Source of the DNA: Plazaster borealis
Lineage: Eukaryota; Echinodermata; Asteroidea; Forcipulatida; Labidiasteridae
NCBI GenBank assembly: GCA_021014325.1
Contig: CM037470.1
Span: 1,178,001-1,242,000 of the forward strand
Direction of reading: 5' to 3'
DNA length: 64,000 nucleotides
Shown here: positions 21,649 through 64,000 of the stretch, piece after piece
How positions within the stretch are numbered: position 1 is the stretch's first letter
How the letters are laid out: the number at the start of each line of letters is the position of its first letter
Notes under the pieces: model-generated
Databases searched by the model: none
Seen by the model: only the letters and a program-made list of their open reading frames with translations
Told to the model about the DNA's origin: nothing
Position numbers and translations under genes: made by a program

Positions 21649-22439
21649 ATGAAAGGGGGGAACAATAAAGATGTTTTTGGGTGAGAGACGTTCAACAACA
21701 CTTTGCGGCACTCTTCTTTGATCTTTATAAGGAGAACCCGTTCACGTCCATCAATATTATTGACAAATAGAAATGACACATTATGCACATGACTTGTTTT
21801 GTTGTTACAACAACAAAACATTCGAAAGATTCCAAGAATTGTTCAAATATATTTGTCAATACTTATTGATGGACGGGTCTTATCAAAGATTAAAGAAGAG
21901 CGATGCAAAACTTATTGTTGTGGGTGGTTTTTGTTCTTTTTCTCTTTTTCTTCCTTTTGAAATTCTACTTATAATAAAAGAGTATGTACTCTGTATTGAA
22001 TGATTTCGATGTATCAGTTTAATTATTCAAACGAAGCTCAGGTCTAAGTAATTAATTGAATGTATAATTAAAGGGGACAGCAGTTCCCAAATTTCACGCT
22101 AATAATATGTTAGTTAGGGGGAAGTCACGACTACCCTGAGAACTACACAGGTCAATGATGATGCAACATAGTCCCTGATTTGTTGTTTTTAATAACATTC
22201 ATGCTGAGTCATGCTTCATATAAATAACATTAATGTTGCCACGGGTTAATGGTCCACAGGAATGCATCATGTATACACTGATTTGAGCCCATTTTCTGAT
22301 CTGGTGTTCCCCTGCTATAAAACAAAATCACTACAGTGTAACTTAGCTTTGTGTGATTTATTTATATATCGTACAGCACCATTGTAATAGTGGCAGTTCT
22401 TTGGATCCATAATAATGCGGCAATTTTATATGATGTCTG
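21649..22439. other. Gene-free stretch upstream of SIK
   Basis: Contains a short inverted pair, AAGGGGACAGCAGTTCCC near 22071 and GTGTTCCCCTGC near 22304, which may mark another small TIR element. No gene is seen. Confidence 0.3.
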
Positions 22440-22487
22440 GTAAATTTTAGGGGCCTCGGACCACCGATTTGCGTCATAACCTAGTTC

Positions 22488-22501
22488 GTTGTCATAGCAA
22501 C
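22488..22501. promoter_or_regulatory. X-box-like RFX site
   Basis: GTTGTCATAGCAAC keeps the inverted GTTG/CAAC half-sites of the RFX X-box with correct spacing. It stands 47 bp upstream of the CRE. Confidence 0.45.
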
Positions 22502-22548
22502 TAATAGGGAGTCTCGAGGCACGGCCGCGCCCCCCTCGAAGCCTGGAA

Positions 22549-22556
22549 TGACGTCA
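22549..22556. promoter_or_regulatory. Full palindromic CRE
   Basis: TGACGTCA, the CREB/ATF octamer, in the CpG-rich candidate promoter. SIK1 of vertebrates is a CREB target, so a functional site is plausible. Unlike most other CRE octamers in the window it is not next to a recognised repeat end. Confidence 0.5.
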
Positions 22557-23432
22557 CAAATTGACGTCCGCGCTTTTGAGAAGAAAAAAAACCTCCCGCG
22601 ATATAGAAATGCACGTCTGTGTGTTACAGCAACCTACGTACGTAATCATGGGAACTTGATGGTGAATTTATACTAGAAACTCCAAGGAAAATGTTGTTGT
22701 CTCCTCTACCTCACCGCCTGTTGTTTGGGTGGACTGGGAACAACTGGGACGGTCTGTGACTTTCTGGGCTGTCAGCCTACCTGGGAAGATCTGAGAGGAG
22801 TTTGTGGGGCGAGGGGAGCGCTCTCGGCTACCGTGTTTAGAGGTAAATGTTTGGGATGAAAGTACCGGCTTTTGTGTACGCACATCCGTAGCATGTGTCA
22901 GTGCCTTTGCCGTGGAAATGATTCAGCGAACGGCGTGGTGGTGTGTTTGTGTATGCGGTCTACCACCACAACTGGCGTACATCAGGCAGCTGGTTTTGAT
23001 TGACGAGCCGTACGGCCATCGGTGACAGACGACTATTTACCTCGGGAAAAACCCTGACAATGTCACCGATTTGGAAACATTGCAGAGTATGCAGATGTTG
23101 GGAATGTGTCCTTCTGCTGTCCATACAAAAAGTTGAGAGAAAATGATATTTAGTTAGCAGTTTTTGACAGTGATGTGTGAAAACGGGGATGAGGACAAAG
23201 CGACTGTAACTGTATCATTCAATCACCAGAGAGCTAAGAGAGGAATGCAGGCATCTGTAGACTAGAAAGAGGACAGTTCAACAACCTTCACTTATTGGCT
23301 AATTATTTTTGCTTTAACAAACCCTGCTTAAAATTCCTTGGCCAACACTGCTTACAACATTATTTTTAGAAAAAAAGGTGACTTTCTGCTCATTTCATCA
23401 TCACTTGTCTCAAACCAAACTCTGGATTTTGA

Positions 23433-55644
<32,212 letters not shown>

Positions 55645-57397
55645 AAAAATTGCCATAGCAACCCTTACGTACTTGCCAAATCTTTCTACCGACATACGTC
55701 TGCCGAAATTGGAGTGAGTTTATCAAACTGGGTAGACTGTATTGAATTGAACAGTTTTTGATGGTTTAGTTTTGTGAAGAACTAAAGCATCCAGCAGGGT
55801 TTTGTGAAGTTTCTTGGCACACACCGTGATGTATTCAGTTTGAAATCACAACAAAAGTGTAAAATATATATTTTAAGTTAAATTCATCAGATTTGATGAT
55901 ACAGAATTGAAAAAGAGGGAAGGAACAAACATAAGAACTTGTAACGAAGAAGGAGGAGCAGCAACACGGTTAAATACAATCGCAAACTTTTCGTTTTTGC
56001 AAATGTTTTAAAAGCAAGCTTCCACAACTTAAGTTACTGGGCATAACTGGTACCATTGGTATTCAAAGTAGAAAACGTATGCAAACAGGTGTTCTGAGGT
56101 ACATAACAGCAATCCTGCCTTTTGGGGTTAGTTTTAACTCTACGACCAGTGATGAATGAATATTGATGAAAAGTTATTTTGAACAAGCAAAGTGACCCTG
56201 TGTCACCTCCTCTTGACCCTGTCGTCAAGGGAAGTTTTAAATATTAAACCAGGAAGATTAAACGGCTACTGTGTGAAATTATAAAGCATTCTTCCACCTG
56301 GCTTTTTGTACTCTCCCTTTTTGACCATCTTTAATCCTGTTGGCTATCTTGGATTCTGTCGACCATTTTGGATTCTGTCGGCCAATTTGATTTTTAAATT
56401 CATAGAAGATCGGTCTTACCTTTGGAGCATTAATAATGTGTGAAACAAATTTGATTTTTGGTTAAACTGTGAATTGTCATGGTAAACCAAAAAGTGGTTT
56501 GACTTTTACCTGTTTACCAATTTTTAATATTGGACAAAAATGCGACTTTTGCGTTATGCAAATGCATTATTTCAAACTTTGTGCACTGATTTTGTATCAA
56601 TGTGTGTGATGCATTTTGGCCAGCTTAGGATATTTTTGCTACTCAAAAACAAATTTCCTCTGAGATTTCTGAGATCGCATCCAATTTAAGACGACAAAAA
56701 TCCTGGCTGCTGTCAGTGTATTATGTCTATATCCAGTGCAAATTTATTTGTTTGCAAACTGCGCTGGATTAGACAATCAAACCAGTAGTGTCGAAATAAC
56801 TCACTCCTCTCCGATACTGATCAAAATACTCCCGGATTTGAAAACCCATGACATAAAGACGTTTTGAAGACAAAAAGAAAATGTACTTTGTCTTCAGCTC
56901 TTTTTGTCATTTCTTGGTAAATACCATCAGCGGAGAGTCGCAATTTGAGATTTGATCTTTTGCAATCCACAGACATCCCCTTGTTCGCCCTCTTTGTGTC
57001 CTCAGTAAAAAATCATTGTTTGACCTTTGGTTGACCTTTTACACATTTGAGGTCATTGTTGGGTTCCCAGGTCGTAAGTGTGATCAAAGTGTAATGGATT
57101 GAAAAGTAAAGTGGTGCCAGTCTATTTCTGCTGGGGTCAGTATATTCTTTTGCTGGTGTAGGATATTCAACTTAATGAATCAGAGTTAGGGTAAAACGAA
57201 ACAAAAGCATGATATATTCATTGTCTGGATGTAATTTGGTAGTGTGGATGTCACGTGATTTATTTATTTATTAATTTTTTTATTATTTTTTTATTTCTAC
57301 AGTTCTGAATGAAGCCACATTATTATTATTTTAATTTAAAGAGTTTTGATTGAATCGTGACATTGATACAGAGAAAGAAAAAAAAATATGGCAAAGA

Positions 57398-57403
57398 AAT
57401 AAA
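57398..57403 (+). terminator. Candidate poly(A) signal
   Basis: AATAAA, 1.75 kb after the SIK stop codon. A T-rich stretch follows at 57503-57519. It is a short motif, so support is weak. Confidence 0.3.
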
Positions 57404-58130
57404 ACAATGCAAAATCCTTAGCAACCGTTTCCCACAATGGTTACCTGGCAGCAAGCCAAGTGACAAGGGATATGACCCCATGACCTTAGCCACCACGTTG
57501 GTTTTATTTTTTTTTAATGGATATTTGTATGGAATACAACTTGTACATTTAACATGTGTTCACTTCTGTTTTTCAAGAAGACAACACCTGATTTTTAAGT
57601 ATTTAATTTTTTTGAGAATTGAGCAACTCAAACTATATTTAATTAATGAATGATGTACATTTCCGAATTGCACACCACTTGTATAAGAGCAAATACTTAT
57701 ATATACATGTTTATTTATTTCCAATCGAATGCATAACTTTTGTGCCACCAGAATTCTTCCAAATTTGTTTGGAACAAAACGGGCATGACTGATTATATGA
57801 TGTTGTACTGTTAATATAGTTACGAACTTGTATATTTTTGCAAAACCCAAGTTTGATGGAGTATGCATAATGAGTTGAATTTATGTATCTATGGTAACAT
57901 ATTCTTTATATTAGCCATATTGTACTGTAATGGATTATGGGATTGACAATGGCAGAAAGGAAAACAATCGTAAATCCTAAATTGAATGTTTTTGGCTCGG
58001 ATGAATTCTGTAGCCAGAATTGCAGAGGGTTGCGTGGGGTGTGTTTTACTTCTCGTTTTTTAAATCAATCGAGTTTCATATAATTTGTAGTATTGAGCAC
58101 ACAAAAAATGTACTTTATTTTGCACTACGC

Positions 58131-58136
58131 AATAAA
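58131..58136 (+). terminator. Candidate distal poly(A) signal
   Basis: AATAAA in GCAATAAATATT, just before the next repeat element at 58196. Either this or the upstream site could end the SIK transcript. Confidence 0.3.
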
Positions 58137-58195
58137 TATTTCTATTACACAAAGGCATGTTGTGAGAGAGGGTTGTTTGGAGGTAAGGCCATGTT

Positions 58196-58311
58196 GGAAT
58201 AGTGACTATGGTTACGGCTCTGGCTACGGCTGGATCGTCGCATCATCATGCAATGAAGTGACAACCTTATCCTCGATGCCATAGCTGTAGCCATTAATTC
58301 GGATAGGGCCT
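58196..58311. mobile_element. GGCTACGGCTAC-type foldback element
   Basis: GGTTACGGCTCTGGCTACGG at the left, CATAGCTGTAGCCATTAATT and CGGATAGGGCC at the right; middle CATCATCATGCAATGAAGTG is family-typical. Confidence 0.75.
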
Positions 58312-58385
58312 TACAAACCACTGGCTATGGAATTGGCTATAGCTGTTTGGGAAGTTACATCCACAGCTATGGCCTTCTTTGAAAC

Positions 58386-58715
58386 CTTGGCTTCAACCTC
58401 GGCTCTGGCTTAGGCTCCAGCTTACGCTCTGGCTTAAGCTCCGTCTTAGGCTCCGTCAGTAATTTTGAAAAAGTGCACTTTAAAAGTGGTACAGAGATTC
58501 AACAGGCAGACAAAGCATAAGCCAGAGGCGAAGACGAAGCCTAAGCCAGAGGTGAAAACAGAGCCTAAGCCAAAGTCATATACGAAGGCTCAGCCAGAGG
58601 CGAAGATGAAGCCTTAGCCATAGGCGAAGACAGAGCCTAAGCCATAGGCAAAGACAGAGCCTAAATCCAAGTCATAAATGAAGGCCAAGCCAGAGACAAA
58701 GTCAAAGCTGTGGTT
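58386..58715. repeat. GGCTTAGGCTCT minisatellite in two opposing halves
   Basis: The left half (58386-58455) repeats GGCTTAGGCTCT/GGCTTAAGCTCC with a 12-base step. After a 45-base gap the right half carries the inverse, AAGCCAGAGGCGAAGACGAA and GAGCCTAAGCCATAGGC, with a step of about 24-36 bases. The region can therefore fold back on itself. A single GGCTTAGGCTCTGGCTTCG copy is at 18733. Confidence 0.8.
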
Positions 58716-59250
58716 TTGAAAAGGGACTGGGATTGTGTTCAAAGTTTAGCAACCTTGTTCCCAGGTTAATTTTCCATCTTCTGTAAAGGACTTCATCTTC
58801 ACTCCACCATAAATTTTTATTGTCACGGTAATAATAGTACAAATTTGAAATAAGTTTCAAACTTTTATCCAAATGTTTTCTCAGTTGCTGGACACATTTT
58901 ACTGTCTGGTGACTGCACCTGAAGTTTTTGAACAAAAACACTAAACTAACAACTGTTATATTCTTTTACCCTGTGATGGAGAAAGTAACCTTGTAACAAA
59001 GTTTTAACTTTTGCTGTTTTTATAGAACAATTGTGAATGGGCAAAAGTTTGACGAGAACAAAGGAAAGGTTTATTTAATTAACTAGCCAATAGCATTACA
59101 TCTTGTTTAAATTTGTACACAAGGTAAAACAAGCTTTTGTATTACAAGTGTGTGGAAAATCAGAATATCTTGGTCTTCTGCTCAATGCATATAGAGGGCG
59201 CCCTATAAGACTAGTCCCCTGTGTCTATCCGCAAGGATAAAGGCAGGCAC
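58716..59250. other. Gene-free stretch
   Basis: Nothing recognised. Confidence 0.35.
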
Positions 59251-59445
59251 TGGTCCTAATTTCACAGAGCTGCTTTAGCACAAAAAGTAGCTAAGCACAA
59301 CAAAATTATGCTTACCAGAATAAGGTTACTGACCAAACTGCCATGTCACATGCACAATTTGTGACTGGTATCCTGCTCAATTCTGCTTAGCAAAAAATTG
59401 TTAAACAATATTTTGTGCTTAAGCAGCTCTATGAAATTGGACCCT
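59251..59445. mobile_element. GGGCCCAATTTCATAGAGCT-type foldback element
   Basis: 195 bp; TGGTCCTAATTTCACAGAGC at the left and GCTCTATGAAATTGGACC at the right; full interior. Confidence 0.8.
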
Positions 59446-59696
59446 GGTCTTACAAACCCAATGGTTTTATTGGGTTGACATTATACATGCAAATGACGCG
59501 TACGCCAAGAAAGTCATGTGTCTGTCATGCGCTGTGCGTAATGCGTAGTGCCCAGTGCGTAATTGCGCACTGTGTTATCCATTATGCGCACAACGCCTAA
59601 CTAGACTGATCCCTAAAAACGCACACCAGTGATAAGTGTGTGTGATGTGTGTACCATACACACACAGGTTATGGAATGCGTGGGAGGTCAAAGGTA

Positions 59697-59720
59697 CATC
59701 TGGCAGGATCCTGCCAGATG
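59697..59720. repeat. 24-bp perfect palindrome
   Basis: CATCTGGCAGGA is followed immediately by its exact inverse with no loop, centred on a GGATCC. It is not part of a recognised element. Confidence 0.95.
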
Positions 59721-60262
59721 CTAAAGGCCGGTATCTGGCATTATTCACAAGCCACAAAGTGTGAAGTCAGATGTTCAGGCTAGAGCCCTTTATGATGGCC
59801 ATTAAATAATCACTGGTAAGCAATTTGCTATTTACTGCATTTGCATTCAGTTGTAAACGTTTACTAGGGATTGAATACTATTCACTGCAGTTTACTTAAA
59901 GTACTTATTAGAGGAAGTAGCCCTGCTGAGATTTTGTCTCAAAATATTTCTTGGAGGTTTCTTGAAATTGATGTTCACAATCACTGCCTAGAAAAAGTTG
60001 TCTAACTTTTACCCACAGCTGGGTTTGAACTTTTTCTACTTTTTGTCCATCGTAGCATTAACGAAGACCATTCAGCAATTCACCAAAACGGAATCAAACT
60101 TTCTGTGTAAATCATTGGTGAAGATCCGGAAACTGGGGGGGGGGGGATATTGAAATTGTTGAATCTGTTGCAGTGTAAGATTTTGCAAAATCAAAGTTCC
60201 GTCCAGTGCAAACAGAGTTTACAATATTGGTTTAATTATGTGAAAAATTCCCCTCTGAAATT
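59721..60262. other. Gene-free stretch
   Basis: Contains a 12-base G run (60135-60146). No gene is seen. Confidence 0.35.
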
Positions 60263-60465
60263 GGGCCTAATTTCATAGAGCTGCTTAAGAACAAAAAGAA
60301 GCTAAACACAACAAAATTATGCTTACCAGAATATGCTTACCAGAATATGTTTACCAGCCAAACTACAATGTCACAAGTACAATATGTGACTGGTATCCTG
60401 CTAATTTCTGTTCAGCAGAAATTTGTTTTAAAATATTTTGTGCGCAGCTCTATGAAATTGGGCCT
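60263..60465. mobile_element. GGGCCCAATTTCATAGAGCT-type foldback element
   Basis: TGGGCCTAATTTCATAGAGC and GCTCTATGAAATTGGGCC ends. ATGCTTACCAGAATATG is repeated inside, which lengthens it slightly. Confidence 0.8.
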
Positions 60466-61436
60466 TGGAATTTATTGCATAAGTGCATCTCTTCATCATT
60501 AATGTCAAAACGTCAAATTAATGTCAAAAGCTGGATGCTGAGTTTTCATTCGTTAGCTTTCTTGCAAGAAAGTAGATGTTAACAAACAAATTATCTGTGT
60601 CTTTTTTATTAATTTAATTGGCCGTAGTTAAATAACCAACTTCCTGAAGTGTTTTGGATGAAATATGAAAGAAGATTTTTTTCACGTATCTCCATAAATC
60701 TTTCTTGAAATTGATCTCTTCTTAAAAGAAATGGCACATCTTAAAACTTTCTTTAACATCCTCATAGTTTCTGCGCTATCGTTGAAATACTGAATACTGA
60801 TTTTAAAAACATTACACTCAAGTGCGCCCTCATTTGACAGTTTATAAGAATGGTAATTTTGTTAATGATAGAATCAGCGCAGATCATCTTATTTAAATAT
60901 TCAAAAGTTTAATGAATATTCAAAAATTATTTTAAATACCAGGTTTTGTTGTTCCTTGGAAGATAATATTGAATACAAAATAATGTACAAAATGGGCTGG
61001 CCCATGTAATTGGTTAATTCTATAACGTATGTGTGAGACATGTGACTTTGTTTGGTTTGCATGGTGATGTGATGTCATAGAATTATGGGATAGGAATGGT
61101 GCTCATCAGTATACATGGTATAGCGTTGTACTTTCTGTTTAGATATTGTTTCCACATAACAAAGATACCCCGAAAAACCTTTCCTGAAATACATGTACAA
61201 TAAAATTGATAATTGTGCCGGAAATTTGTTGACCAAATCTCAACTGCTGTTTTCTGTTTATTGATTGTTTAGATTGCGACAATCGTTTTTGTAACGTTGA
61301 TTTCTCAGTTGAGTCAAATCCTGTGTCGGGTTTCGCTTGTGACGTTTTACCTCCCAAAAGCACGATTCATACTTAACGGGCAAGCGAATGCGAAGTGAAT
61401 TACGTGACGCAAACAATCATGTACCCGCTGTTTTCC
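60466..61436. other. Gene-free stretch
   Basis: AT-rich, nothing recognised. Confidence 0.35.
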
Positions 61437-61590
61437 AATAGACCCCTTGCACTGACGTCACAAGACCCAAACAGCGCCCTCACTGAGGTAAATGAAGACC
61501 TGTCATTGGCTGAGAGTTGTGCGCAGTGCGTGCACGTTTCCATTGTTTGGCCTCAGCGATAGTGGCCAATGCGAGGGATCTATTGTGAGT
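61437..61590. mobile_element. ATAGACCCCTTGCAC-type TIR element
   Basis: AATAGACCCCTTGCACTGAC at the left with a full CRE octamer (61453-61460); the right end GCGAGGGATCTATTG is a degraded inverse. GTGCGCAGTGCGTGCACG links it to 16615-16835. Confidence 0.6.
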
Positions 61591-62379
61591 TGTGACACAG
61601 GAAAATTGATTCGCTTTCGCAATTCGAGTGAAGTATGAACCGGGCTTTAAGACGTCATTCTGAAGAGGTTGTTTCGTCTTCAAGTTAATTTATGAATAAT
61701 TTTTGGAGGGAAACTTTGAAGGTTTTTGTAAAGTATGTTTACACATGCAGTTAACTTTGGTTCCCGAGTAGAAATTGACTGAGGAAAACATTGGCTCATG
61801 TTAAATATAGTTCCGATATGCAATTCTCTTCAATACTCTGAAATTAGTGGAGCCAATTTAAGAAAGAAATTTACACTGCTTGGTTTTGGAGTGAAGTAAA
61901 ACAGGAAAGATCGATTGCATTACAGTCAAAACTTTTTGCCCATACCTACAATCCTGGTCATATCTCGTTTGGCCCCCGGCGCCCATTCAATGTTTGTTCT
62001 CCATTGCGCAGTCTGCACTCCAGCTGGGGTAACCAAATTTGAGCCTGGGAGGAGGGTATGTTCGTTGTCATGGGGCCCAAGCATTTTGGTCGGGATTGTA
62101 GCAGCAAAGTTAGCTACTTATTTAAACTTAGCCAAATGTCGCATAGAATTTTGTAACTGAGGAGTTGTGAGATTCTTCAGAATCGGAGGTTGAAAGCACT
62201 AACAAACAAAAATCTGCAAACAAGCAAAAAGTAGCCCGTAAAAATATGTCATAAAATTTTGGTTTTCATTTTAATGACAAAACTCATTTGGTTGCTACCT
62301 ACATGTCAGTAGTTTTTGAAAGAATCTAGACAATAATAACAAAGTTTTTTGTCTTCGCTGCTGCTGTGATAAAAAATTA
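61591..62379. other. Gene-free stretch
   Basis: Nothing recognised. Confidence 0.35.
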
Positions 62380-62498
62380 AAGCCGTGTCCGTATCAGCGG
62401 CTCTGGCTTGATCGTCATGTGAACATGCATTTGAAGCATAGGAAGCCCATAGCAACACCCTTAGCAACAGCCTCAGCCGCCAATTCCGACATGACCTT
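62380..62498. mobile_element. GGCTACGGCTAC-type foldback element, diverged
   Basis: AGCCGTGTCCGTATCAGCGG and ACAGCCTCAGCCGCCAATTC with ATAGCAACACCCTTAGCAAC between. The repeated triplet motif has drifted to GGCTCTGGCTTG. Confidence 0.65.
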
Positions 62499-63204
62499 AT
62501 TCTCATGGTATGTATCATGGTTTGAAGAGTGCTCACCTTCTTCCCAAAAGACACAACCTTTTTCCCAAAAGGAGTAAGACTTTGTTGCCCTTGCTTATTA
62601 ACATTGTTCTGAACAAAACATTCAAATGGTTTTGCTGATTACACAATCCTACATGTACATGTGACACAACAAAGCATTTCCTTAGATTTCCCTAAACTTT
62701 AGCATAATGTTTTTAAAGCGACTATCTCGTCAAATTTCTTTTGCAAAGTCAAATTTCACATTTGCTTCAAAATGAAAAAATTCAATCTATCCATCATTTT
62801 GGATAAACCCTTTTCTGGCCTTGTGATGAGCGATTGTCATAATTTATAAAATATAAATAGGGGGGCAAGATATTTAATATTGAACTCAAACATGATATTT
62901 CTGAAAAAGATGAAAGCATTTCTGATAAACAAAAAATGATAGGAATAACCACTTAACCAAGTACGCATTCAGAGAAAATATTTATTTATCTGATAAAACC
63001 AAACAAACTACACACATTCTTTCAATGGGAATTATTTTATCTTTGAATGAGGAGTGAAGCGTAAACATTTGTTCCTGCAAACCAGAGAGAAATATCTTTT
63101 ACAGGAATTTTAAATTGATCATTCCAATCATGCTATGTTACTCAATTCAGAAGAAAGAACAAACAGGGGACAAATTCCAGCAAGCACCCACTCTATGAAG
63201 GGTG

Positions 63205-63412
63205 GTTGCCTGGTAACTGCATGCAAAATGGCCACCCATTGATGTCATCGGTTACCATGGCAACATGCACTGTGCAAAGAGTCTAGAGTGTGTGCCTCAA
63301 GGAGACATTACAACAGCTGTTTGAATGTGAAGAATGAAGATACAATGAAGATAATTAATAATAGAGATAACAATGAAGATGATTAAAAGATCTAAACGGT
63401 TGCTATGGATAC
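63205..63412. promoter_or_regulatory. Cluster of RFX-type X-boxes
   Basis: A perfect 14-mer GTTACCATGGCAAC at 63251-63264 (consensus inverted repeat) has GTTGCCTGGTAAC at 63205-63217 (one spacer base short) on one side and GTTGCTATGGATAC at 63399-63412 on the other. A CRE-like TGATGTCA (63240-63247) stands 3 bp from the central site. This could be an enhancer or promoter of a gene beyond the right edge, since no gene is visible nearby. Confidence 0.45.
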
Positions 63413-64000
63413 CATTGCAGAATTATGACATTTTTTTGACATTTATTATCTGGCAGAAATTGTTTTGCTTTTTTCCATTCTATGGGTAGAGGAAAGCCTC
63501 GGGGTAAAAATATTTGAAGACATTTATTTTGAGACTTCTTGTTGGGTACTCATCCTACAGAGGAAAAAAAACATCTTTGAAAAATCTTATGACATACAAT
63601 TTCGTGACTAAAAGATCAAAAAGGACATTTTCATCTTAAATACCGTGACAGAAAAATGTGTACTTAATATGTTGATTATTTAATAACAAAGTAATACACC
63701 AAAAGGGAAACTGACAGGGTAAATTTGGGGTAATATGTTGATTGTGAAATTTCACATGTTAGCAAATTAATAAGCTGTGCTTTTGACCAACAGATAAAGT
63801 CTATTTTGCTTGCTAGGTCATGTGAGCCTTAAACATTTCAACTGGAAACACCACTAAGTTTTTAACAAAAATGTTAAAGTATTTTTGACAAAATCATTCT
63901 CTAAAACCATCCGAATTAAATGCACATTGGATCTTAAAATTATCTTTTATAAAAACAGACATTTTCGTATAAAGTATGACAAAGTACTGGCACATTAACT
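63413..64000. other. Right-edge gene-free stretch
   Basis: The only landmark is ACCAAAAGGGAAACTGACAG with GGTAAATTT at 63699-63726, the block shared with the tRNA-derived repeats S1 and S2. No exon is seen. Confidence 0.4.

Larger units (their letters stand above)
22440..22700 (+). promoter_or_regulatory. Candidate SIK core promoter
   Basis: About 0.9 kb upstream of the SIK start codon the sequence turns locally GC- and CpG-rich (CACGGCCGCGCCCCCCTCGA, CCTCCCGCGATATAG). It carries an X-box-like site (22488-22501), a full CRE (22549-22556) and a CRE half-site TGACGTCC (22563-22570). The transcription start is not determinable from sequence, and the leader to 23495 may contain an intron. Placement is inference. 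Confidence 0.5.
55645..58140 (+). other. SIK 3' untranslated / downstream region
   Basis: About 2.5 kb after the stop with no coding character, fewer repeats than the introns and AT-rich composition, consistent with a long 3' UTR. Candidate poly(A) signals are at 57398 and 58131. An X-box-like ATTGCCATAGCAAC follows the stop at 55649-55662; I give it little weight. UTR extent is inference. Confidence 0.5.

Noticed and set aside
55649..55662. X-box ATTGCCATAGCAAC right after the SIK stop codon
   Set aside because: A single imperfect site in a probable 3' UTR, without companions; most likely chance.

Overview
The window is animal nuclear DNA: AT-rich, intron-rich, with GT-AG introns, tRNA-derived SINEs and many short foldback elements. 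The one complete gene encodes a salt-inducible kinase of the SIK1/SIK2 type, and its protein reads like a deuterostome orthologue. Together with the repeat families (especially the element beginning GGGCCCAATTTCATAGAGCT) this suggests an echinoderm, most likely a sea star. That assignment is inference, because nothing here names the species.

Layout. 1-1127: a 194-bp direct repeat and the first coding exon of a UDP-glucuronosyltransferase on the minus strand, whose other exons lie beyond the left edge. 1128-3570: gene-free DNA with TIR elements nested in one another. 3571-10320: three tandem copies of a 2.25-kb noncoding unit, each with a 0.39-kb hairpin and a 0.71-kb TIR element, flanked on both sides by shorter copies of a roughly 110-bp module. 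10838-12630: a 1.8-kb minisatellite of 29-bp units that appears to have grown inside a small TIR element. 12.7-22.4 kb: gene-free DNA packed with foldback elements and one SINE. 22.4-58.1 kb: the SIK gene on the plus strand, with a candidate promoter (X-box and full CRE), eight coding exons separated by seven introns (10.5 kb the longest), and a long 3' region. 58.2-64 kb: gene-free DNA with further repeats, and near the right edge a cluster of RFX-type X-boxes that may belong to a gene outside the window.

The SIK reading frame is intact: exons total 2640 nt (879 codons plus stop) and join in phase with canonical splice sites. The kinase catalytic residues, the LKB1 activation-loop threonine, the UBA domain and three basophilic (PKA-type) phosphosites are all present. 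A CRE in the candidate promoter fits the known CREB-to-SIK feedback in vertebrates, but full CREs are over-represented across the window because one repeat family carries them, so this needs a test.

I saw no bacterial-type system, CRISPR array, virus or long transposase/RT reading frame. The most unusual material is repeat architecture: the recent 2.25-kb triplication, a minisatellite inside a TIR element, a 236-bp palindromic element with a perfect 9-bp target duplication, several hairpin families sharing TTAA-AGG ends, a 75-bp intronic minisatellite with a lone copy 22 kb away, and strong excess of TACATGTA, TGACGTCA and poly-C tracts.
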